From positions 1 through 6,691 of the forward strand of contig JAJFHK010000118.1 in assembly GCA_021775655.1 (NCBI GenBank): a stretch of DNA of 6,691 bases, in the 5' to 3' direction. Shown here in pieces: positions 1 to 4,654 of this stretch (position 1 is its first letter; each line of letters opens with the position of its first letter). The translations under genes and the position numbers were made by a program. The notes under the pieces are model-generated. The model had not been told where the DNA came from. It saw only the letters and a list, made by a program, of their open reading frames with translations, and did no database searches. This DNA is from Filomicrobium sp. GTDB lineage: Bacteria > Pseudomonadota > Alphaproteobacteria > Rhizobiales > Hyphomicrobiaceae.

Positions 1-1
1 C

Positions 2-1018
2 TATGGCGCCGATCCGTTGCGCTTTACGCTTGCCGCGATGGCCGCCCAAGGACGCGACATCAAGCTCTCGAAACAGCGCGTCGAAGGCTACCGCAATTTT
101 GCGACCAAGCTTTGGAATGCGGCTCGATTTGCAGAAATGAATGAGTGCGTGCGTCAGCATGACTTCGATCCCGCAAAGGTCGAAGCAACCGTTAACAAGT
201 GGGTTGTCGGCGAGACTGAGCGGGCGGCTAAAGTCGTGACGGCAAGTATCGAGGCGTACCGGTTTAACGAAGCAGCAGGTGCGGCTTACGAATTCGTCTG
301 GGGCGTTTTCTGTGATTGGTATCTGGAACTGATCAAGCCGCAGCTTTCTGGCGACGATGAGCATGAGAAAGCGGAAACACGGGCGTGTGTCGCCTGGACA
401 CTCGATCAGATATTGAAGATCCTGCACCCGTTCATGCCTTTCATTACGGAAGAATTGTGGGCTCACATGGTTGAACATGGAGAGCACCGGAAGTCGCTGC
501 TAACGCTGTCGGAATGGCCGGAACTGGACGGTTTGGAAGACAAGACTGCGGATGAGGAAATTGGCTGGATCGTCGAACTCGTTCAGGAAATTCGCTCTGT
601 CAGGAGTGAGATGAACGTGCCGGCGGGTGCCAAGGTGCCACTCGTCCTGGTAGGTGCAGATAAACCGCATCGCGAGCGTTGTGAGCGTCATGAGGATACG
701 ATCGCGCGTCTTGCACGGCTCGATGATGAAATTGACTTTGCTGATGCGGCGCCAAAGGGAGCCGCACTTATCGTGACTGGAGAGTCGACGGCCGCGATCC
801 CGCTTGAGGGCGTCATCGACATGGAAGCGGAAAAGGTGCGGCTTGCCAAGGAGGTCAAGGAGTCTAAGGACCTCTTGAATAAGGAGCAGGCCAAGCTCGA
901 CAATCCGAAATTCGTCGCCAAAGCTAATCCAGAAGCAGTCGAGACGGCGCGCGAGCGGGTCGCTGACTTCGAAGGCAAGATTGCGCGATTGTCGGCGGCA
1001 TTGAAGCGGCTGGGGTGA
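2..1018 (+). CDS. valS: Valyl-tRNA synthetase, C-terminal part (5' end outside window)
   Basis: Class I aminoacyl-tRNA synthetase that charges tRNA-Val with valine in the cytoplasm. The reading frame is open from base 2, giving 338 residues of a protein that is usually about 900 or more, so the catalytic Rossmann domain is mostly missing. The first residues (YGADPLRFTLA) are the conserved segment that follows the KMSKS loop, so that loop should lie just left of the window. Next come KQRVEGYRNFATKLWNA and, at about residues 140-153, ILHPFMPFITEELW; both are hallmarks of the ValRS helical anticodon-binding domain. The last 65 residues or so (from about 272) are Lys/Glu/Leu/Ala-rich and form the C-terminal coiled-coil tRNA-binding arm typical of bacterial ValRS. 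The stop is TGA. The identification is secure, and no frameshift or lesion is visible in the part present. Confidence 0.97.
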   Translation, partial: YGADPLRFTLAAMAAQGRDIKLSKQRVEGYRNFATKLWNAARFAEMNECVRQHDFDPAKVEATVNKWVVGETERAAKVVTASIEAYRFNEAAGAAYEFVWGVFCDWYLELIKPQLSGDDEHEKAETRACVAWTLDQILKILHPFMPFITEELWAHMVEHGEHRKSLLTLSEWPELDGLEDKTADEEIGWIVELVQEIRSVRSEMNVPAGAKVPLVLVGADKPHRERCERHEDTIARLARLDDEIDFADAAPKGAALIVTGESTAAIPLEGVIDMEAEKVRLAKEVKESKDLLNKEQAKLDNPKFVAKANPEAVETARERVADFEGKIARLSAALKRLG

Positions 1019-1090
1019 CGGTATTTTCCGTTCGGACCACGTACTTTTGACTGCTGCTGGTTGCGCCAACGCGGGGGCTGAATCCAAGGC

Positions 1091-1822
1091 ATGGAGCCGA
1101 CGACGCTTGCAATCGCCGGGACAGGATTGTTCCTGGCTGGAATAATCAAGGGAGCGACGGGGCTTGGCTATGCTTCATGTGCGCTACCCTTTCTTGTTCT
1201 TGCGATTGGTCTGAAGCCGGCGATGGCGCTGGTGTTGGCGCCTGCTATTGCAACCAACATCAGCCTTGTTGTCACGACCGGTCATTTGCGCGAAACCGTC
1301 GAAAAATTCTATCCCATGTATTTCGCCATGGTGCCTGGCATCGTTGCAGGCCTCTTGTTGTTATTGTGGGTCGACCAATCGGTTGCAATCAAAGTGCTGG
1401 GCGTGGTGATCCTGTGTTATGTGCTGCTTGGGCTGGCGCGGCCGGCGTTCGCATTGGAGGAGCACCTGCGCAGCCCACTACAGGCACCAACTGGCCTTCT
1501 CAACGGGATAGTCACGGGGTTGACGGGATCGCAGGTCGTGCCCTTGCTGCCTTATGTAATGGCCTTGCAGTTGGATCCGAACCGGACAGTGCAAGCGATC
1601 AACATGGGCGTGATCATTTCAACGGCGGTGTTGTCGGTCGGGCTTTACTTTGCCGGAATTCTGACGATGCAGCTTGCAGGTGGGTCGCTTGCAGCCATCG
1701 TTCCTGCGCTGATAGGAACCTCGATCGGTGTTCGTTTGAGGGAAGCCATCTCGGTTGCCAGATTTCGGCAGATTGTGTTGTTGACGCTGTTGGGGATCGG
1801 GCTGGTGATGCTGTTGCGCTGA
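1091..1822 (+). CDS. TSUP-family (TauE/SafE) membrane permease
   Basis: A 243-residue, very hydrophobic protein with about seven or eight predicted membrane helices (roughly residues 5-20, 24-40, 44-64, 76-94, 97-116, 136-158, 168-190, 196-214, 226-242). The two halves carry the repeated glycine-rich TSUP signature: GIIKGATGLGYASCALPFL at 17-35 and GLLNGIVTGLTGSQVVPLLP at 135-154. Known family members move sulfite, sulfoacetate or other small organic or sulfur anions across the inner membrane; the substrate here cannot be read from sequence. Length is normal for the family. The ATG is the first in frame and the N-terminus fits a family start. Its ribosome binding site is poor: AAGG sits only one base from the ATG and a GGGGG run lies about 12 bases upstream. 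The gene follows valS by 72 bp on the same strand and converges on pxpC with a 20-bp gap. A role in sulfur or pyrrolidone metabolism would be guesswork. Confidence 0.9.
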   Translation: MEPTTLAIAGTGLFLAGIIKGATGLGYASCALPFLVLAIGLKPAMALVLAPAIATNISLVVTTGHLRETVEKFYPMYFAMVPGIVAGLLLLLWVDQSVAIKVLGVVILCYVLLGLARPAFALEEHLRSPLQAPTGLLNGIVTGLTGSQVVPLLPYVMALQLDPNRTVQAINMGVIISTAVLSVGLYFAGILTMQLAGGSLAAIVPALIGTSIGVRLREAISVARFRQIVLLTLLGIGLVMLLR

Positions 1823-1842
1823 CGAGAGAAGGTGCAATCAGG

Positions 1843-2880
1843 CTAGTCGAAGGCGGCGGGATCAAGTGCATTGGTTGCACTTCCTGCGAGATTTTCTGAA
1901 ATCAGTGCGTCTTCATTTACGCCACGTGGATTGCTTGCAGCCTTGAGTGCAAGCGCAGTGTGGGCTGCTTGGGTGCGGAGCATGGACTGGGCGCGTTCAA
2001 CGGATATTGCTTCGAAACGCACTTCGCCGCCCGGAGGAATCTGGACGAATCGGTCCATATCGACCGTCGTGAGCGTGGCGATCTTGGGATAACCACCTAT
2101 GGTGCCTCGATCCGCCAGCAGCACCATCGGCTGGCCGCTGCCGGCGACCTGGATCGAACCTTTGACCGTGCCATCAGAAACGATGTTGTAGCCCTTGGCA
2201 TGAGCGAGCTTTGGGCCATCGAGGCTGTAGCACATTCGGTTGCTGCTGATTGCGATGCGCCATCGGGTTGAGAGGAATTGGGATATTGTTTCGGGGAAGA
2301 AGTAGTCGTCCTGGGGACCGAGGATGACCCGAATGACATCATGTCGGAACAGTCCTGATTGTGGGTTCGCCGCGCTTCGCTCGCTGGGCCAAGCGGTTGC
2401 TGATGGAATTTCGAGAATGTCTCCTTCCTGGAGTCGCCGTTTAAGCGGGCTGCCGAAGCCAGCGCGTTCGTCAAGCGAGCTGCTCTCGTATTGAGGTTCG
2501 GCCAGGAGGCCACCTTCAAAGCAGAGATACGAAAAGGTCGCGCCGCGTGCACTGCCTAACGTGAGAGTTTCAGCTTCGCGTATAACGTGGGTCTGATCGA
2601 GTGCCGCATTTTTTTCGTTTATGGAAAGTGTGCGCGGAGCACCAGTCAGGGCGATCCGGATTGGGGCGCCGGAAATCTCGAACCTTGCCGGTAACGGTCC
2701 GATTTCAATTACTGGCGTGCCGACGGTGCAGTCGACAAGGGTGTTGCCGCGTCTGAGTGAGCCAGTATCCATGGCACCGGTGGGGGCAACCCCGTATCGC
2801 TGCAATCCGAAGCGACCAATGTCCTGAATGCTTGAAACGCCAGGCGCTACGACGATGAGCCTACTCATGGAGTGCAACAT
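1843..2880 (-). CDS. pxpC: 5-oxoprolinase subunit PxpC (biotin-dependent carboxyltransferase-like, KipA family)
   Basis: One of three subunits of the bacterial ATP-dependent 5-oxoprolinase (PxpABC), which hydrolyses pyroglutamate to glutamate. It belongs to the family of urea amidolyase/allophanate-hydrolase C-terminal (AHS2) domains. Family motifs run the whole length: QDIGRFGLQRYGVAPTGAMD at 19-38, RRGNTLVDC near 43-51, VIRVILGPQDDYF at 182-194, SNRMCYSLDGPKL at 213-225, SDGTVKGSIQVAGSGQPMVL at 235-254, and ADRGTIGGYPKIATL at 256-270. At 345 residues it is slightly longer than the usual 310-335; the extra length is an Ala/Asn-rich tail after about residue 300. The start at 2880 lies four bases past the pxpB stop and has no clear Shine-Dalgarno, so translational coupling to pxpB is likely. 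An in-frame ATG at 2868 (MSRLIVVAPGV) matches typical family N-termini equally well. Family assignment is strong. The older KipA name comes from a Bacillus sporulation context that need not apply here. Confidence 0.94.
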   Translation of the reverse strand: MLHSMSRLIVVAPGVSSIQDIGRFGLQRYGVAPTGAMDTGSLRRGNTLVDCTVGTPVIEIGPLPARFEISGAPIRIALTGAPRTLSINEKNAALDQTHVIREAETLTLGSARGATFSYLCFEGGLLAEPQYESSSLDERAGFGSPLKRRLQEGDILEIPSATAWPSERSAANPQSGLFRHDVIRVILGPQDDYFFPETISQFLSTRWRIAISSNRMCYSLDGPKLAHAKGYNIVSDGTVKGSIQVAGSGQPMVLLADRGTIGGYPKIATLTTVDMDRFVQIPPGGEVRFEAISVERAQSMLRTQAAHTALALKAASNPRGVNEDALISENLAGSATNALDPAAFD

Positions 2881-2884
2881 TGAA

Positions 2885-3601
2885 TCATTTCGCGGCGTCG
2901 CAGATCATTGCCGCGCAGCGTTCACTTTCATGTGACCAAGCTTCCTGTTCGACAGGGTAAAATCGGATGATGTCGCCGGGATCAAGCAGACACATTGGGT
3001 GGCGGTCGGGCGCGTATACCTCAAGGGGCGTTTGTCCTATCCAATGCCAACCACTCGGGCCGACAACGGATTGCAGGGCGGCCTGTTCGCCACCAATCGA
3101 TATAGTTCCCTTCGGCGCATCGGGCCGAGGGTGTTTGCGTCTTGGGGTTGCGAGTGATGGATCCAGACCGCCGAGATACGCGAAGCCAGGCATGAAACCG
3201 ATCATGCAAACGCGATATTCAACTTGGCAATGACGCTTGATAAATTCATTCTCTGTGAGATTTTTTTCAGAAGCGAGCATCTCTAAATCAATTCCGAAAC
3301 TCCCGCCATATACGACTGGCACTGACCATTTTCTGTTTGTATCAATTTGAGACAATTGTTGATTGTTCAAAAGCGGAATAAGGTCCCGTTTCAAAGACGT
3401 ATAGCTTGTCATGAATGGATTATAGTGGATTAGAAGCGAGCGATAAGTCGGTACGGTTTCTATAACGCCTGCAATCATTTGGCGGGAAATGTTCCGATCG
3501 AGAGATAAGACGCGCGTGTTGATGTCGTCGTCTATATCGTCGCCAAACTCCACACTCAGTGCTGAATCGCCACATGCCAGGATGCGCGGGATTGTATACA
3601 T
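2885..3601 (-). CDS. pxpB: 5-oxoprolinase subunit PxpB (KipI/AHS1 family)
   Basis: A 238-residue partner of PxpC, made of an allophanate-hydrolase subunit 1 (AHS1)-type domain. Visible motifs are ILACGDSALSVEFG at 7-20, VPTYRSLLIHYNP at 50-62, VPVVYGGSFGIDLE at 94-107, IGFMPGFAYLGGLD at 134-147 with TPRR at 152-155, PKGTISIGGEQAAL at 163-176, GPSGWHWIGQTPLEVY at 181-196, and LLDPGDIIRF at 205-214. These cover the family end to end. The frame extends upstream to a TTG at 3670, but I chose the ATG at 3601. It gives MYTIPRILACGDS, the usual family N-terminus, has GGAG six bases upstream, and yields a normal length (family about 220-240). The gene is first in a pxpB-pxpC unit with a 4-bp gap. pxpA (LamB/YcsF family) is not next to it. 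The N-terminal half of the gene is much AT-richer than its surroundings. Confidence 0.94.
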   Translation of the reverse strand: MYTIPRILACGDSALSVEFGDDIDDDINTRVLSLDRNISRQMIAGVIETVPTYRSLLIHYNPFMTSYTSLKRDLIPLLNNQQLSQIDTNRKWSVPVVYGGSFGIDLEMLASEKNLTENEFIKRHCQVEYRVCMIGFMPGFAYLGGLDPSLATPRRKHPRPDAPKGTISIGGEQAALQSVVGPSGWHWIGQTPLEVYAPDRHPMCLLDPGDIIRFYPVEQEAWSHESERCAAMICDAAK

Positions 3602-3607
3602 CGACAA

Positions 3608-3611
3608 CTCC
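3608..3611 (-). promoter_or_regulatory. Ribosome binding site deciding the pxpB start
   Basis: Read on the minus strand, GGAG is followed by a six-base spacer (TTGTCG) and then the ATG at 3601. The upstream TTG alternative at 3670 has no comparable site. This motif, together with family N-terminus alignment, favours the shorter 238-residue PxpB. Confidence 0.75.
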
Positions 3612-3698
3612 AGCGTGTGCTTCAACGAGGCCGCTGCAGGCAGTTTGAAACGATCGTGTACGGCTTGCAATGCCCGAACGTCTGAGCTAACTGACCGG

Positions 3699-3714
3699 TT
3701 AACAAGTCGTTAAC
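3699..3714. promoter_or_regulatory. Predicted CtrA-type binding box (TTAA-N7-TTAAC)
   Basis: The 16 bases TTAACAAGTCGTTAAC match the full alphaproteobacterial CtrA consensus TTAA-N7-TTAAC exactly. Because both half sites sit in GTTAAC palindromes (one base outward on the left is G), the box also reads perfectly on the opposite strand. It lies about 98 bases upstream of the pxpB ATG and about 152 bases upstream of the ATG at 3866, so it could act on either or both. CtrA is the essential cell-cycle/motility response regulator of many alphaproteobacteria. Binding is inferred from sequence only. Confidence 0.55.
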
Positions 3715-3761
3715 GATCAGGGGGGATTAAGGCCGCTTACGCTTTTGCTGTCAAGCCTATG

Positions 3762-3792
3762 CACGCAGAGCTTGTTATCGATGCTCTGCGTG
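3762..3792. repeat. Perfect 10-bp inverted repeat with 11-nt spacer
   Basis: The arms CACGCAGAGC (3762-3771) and GCTCTGCGTG (3783-3792) are exact reverse complements, seven of ten pairs being G-C, around TTGTTATCGAT. Arm centres are 21 bp apart, about two helical turns, which would suit a dimeric DNA-binding regulator. As RNA on the plus strand it would form a strong hairpin followed by only TTTC, too short a U-run for a confident terminator. It lies 73 bases before the ATG at 3866, so it would fall in that gene's leader if transcription starts upstream. Operator, attenuator or leader stem are all possible. Confidence 0.7.
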
Positions 3793-3856
3793 TTTCATGC
3801 GAGATGCCGTGCTCCATCTGGGTCTGTATCGCGCAGTATGTTGTTTTCCAGAAATT

Positions 3857-3860
3857 GAGG
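3857..3860 (+). promoter_or_regulatory. Ribosome binding site deciding the start at 3866
   Basis: GAGG (within TTGAGGT) lies five bases before the ATG at 3866. The earlier in-frame ATG at 3797 is preceded by CTCTGCGTGTTTC, with no Shine-Dalgarno, and abuts the inverted repeat. This makes the 262-residue form the better choice. Confidence 0.75.
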
Positions 3861-3865
3861 TCGTG

Positions 3866-4654
3866 ATGGGTTTTCAATTCGTCAAGAATGCCGAGGGGCT
3901 CTCGTATCCAAATCAAAAGATGGGTGAAGAAGTCGTAAAGAGTTTTAATACTTGGCGGTTTAAACGCTCGCATCCCTCCAGCCTCGAATTGCTGCAGGAA
4001 TTTGTAGGGCGGGCTGTTTCTGCCAAAAATTCAATTCCATTCGTGCTTTATTGGGGTAAAGGGCTGCGGGTGCAGTCGGGCGTCAATGAGCGGGCCTGCC
4101 TCGATTACCTTTTGGAGATGGGGCAGAGAATAGGAAACGCTTATGGTGCGGGCGCCCATTTTGATATTCTTTATACCGATACGCACGCAAACCTGAATGG
4201 TCACAGGGCATGCGACATCGAAGAATATATGAACAATCTCAAGGCGGATTGCGGGAACGACTTTCGCGTTTGGAAGCTGAGCGATGTTGTCGCAGCGTCG
4301 AAAGTGAATGACTCGGATGTCGCAGTCATGCCTGATGAGGAGGTGACTGAAATGGTCCAACGGCTCGTTGGGTGTGCGGAGAAATGGTATCGTGGGGGAG
4401 GCCAAGCGGCCGATGGCGCGGAGCGCTACTTCTGGATGAACATGGTCGAGCGAATAGCCGTTGAGCGTACGTTCTCAAATTCCATTTTCGTAACTTTCAA
4501 TGGCAGCGATATGCGTCCGTTGTTTCCACTCCAGTTGCCGATTTTCTATATGTACTCGGTCAAGAAGGGGACCAGCGTCAAGCCCTGGTTCATGGATGAG
4601 CCCGAGGGGGAATCAGCCATGGTGCCGCAGCGTCGTCAGGCTGTGAGAGCGTAG
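3866..4654 (+). CDS. Uncharacterised conserved-looking protein, possibly distant isocyanide synthase (DIT1/PvcA-like)
   Basis: A soluble 262-residue protein with no signal peptide or membrane helix that I cannot name with certainty. The dense runs look like a real enzyme core: SIPFVLYWGKGLR at 56-68, NERACLDYLLEMGQRIGNAY at 74-93, GAHFDILYTDTHANLNGH at 96-113, FRVWKLSDV at 133-141, YFWMNMVERIAVE at 188-200, and IFVTFNGSD at 207-215 followed by PLQLPIFYMYSVKKGTSVKPW at 221-241. The order resembles DIT1/PvcA isonitrile synthases: a Lys-containing strand, a helix with an N-E-x-x-C/L-D-Y-L pattern, a GA-x-hydrophobic strand ending in an acidic turn (their SDGRVF, here TDTHANLNGH), and a C-terminal PW after a hydrophobic strand. 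No exact family signature is present, so this is inference. The gene stands alone, divergent from pxpB, with no adjacent oxygenase partner. Its last six codons, stop included, overlap the 3' end of the convergent kinase gene. The coding status is firm; the function is not. Confidence 0.88.
   Translation: MGFQFVKNAEGLSYPNQKMGEEVVKSFNTWRFKRSHPSSLELLQEFVGRAVSAKNSIPFVLYWGKGLRVQSGVNERACLDYLLEMGQRIGNAYGAGAHFDILYTDTHANLNGHRACDIEEYMNNLKADCGNDFRVWKLSDVVAASKVNDSDVAVMPDEEVTEMVQRLVGCAEKWYRGGGQAADGAERYFWMNMVERIAVERTFSNSIFVTFNGSDMRPLFPLQLPIFYMYSVKKGTSVKPWFMDEPEGESAMVPQRRQAVRA

Larger units (their letters stand above)
3602..3865. other. Divergent intergenic region between pxpB and the 262-residue gene
   Basis: This 264-bp stretch separates two divergent start codons, so it should contain both promoters. 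I see a perfect TTAA-N7-TTAAC box (3699-3714), a perfect 10-bp inverted repeat (3762-3792), and ribosome binding sites at each end. I could not identify a convincing -35/-10 pair on either strand, and I see no credible small coding frame or tRNA. The side near pxpB (3602-3671) stays open in the pxpB frame but is better read as 5' leader. Confidence 0.7.

Noticed and set aside
1027..1036. Small hairpin TCCG-TT-CGGA after valS, considered as a terminator
   Set aside because: A four-base stem with a two-base loop is too weak, and there is no following T-run.
500..1149. Long open frames on the minus strand opposite valS
   Set aside because: They are antisense to the well-supported ValRS reading frame and show no recognisable domains.
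1177..1899. A 240-residue open frame on the plus strand overlapping the permease gene
   Set aside because: It is Cys/Arg-rich with no family likeness and is out of frame with the clearly membrane-type TSUP protein; a shadow frame of GC-rich coding DNA.
1933..1954. 7-bp inverted repeat (GCTTGCA / TGCAAGC) near the pxpC 3' end
   Set aside because: It is short and lies inside coding sequence with no T-tract, so it is compatible with chance.
2097..2552. A 151-residue frame on the minus strand inside pxpC
   Set aside because: It lies in a shifted frame within a gene whose full set of family motifs is intact; low-complexity Ser/Arg/Ala composition.
1843..3601. Naming the pair kipI/kipA as sporulation kinase inhibitors
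   Set aside because: That role is specific to Bacillus. The full-length AHS1/AHS2 motifs and the gene pairing fit the general PxpB/PxpC 5-oxoprolinase role better.
3797..3865. Upstream ATG extension of the orphan gene (23 extra residues)
   Set aside because: There is no ribosome binding site before 3797 and the start abuts the inverted repeat. The ATG at 3866 has a well-spaced GAGG.
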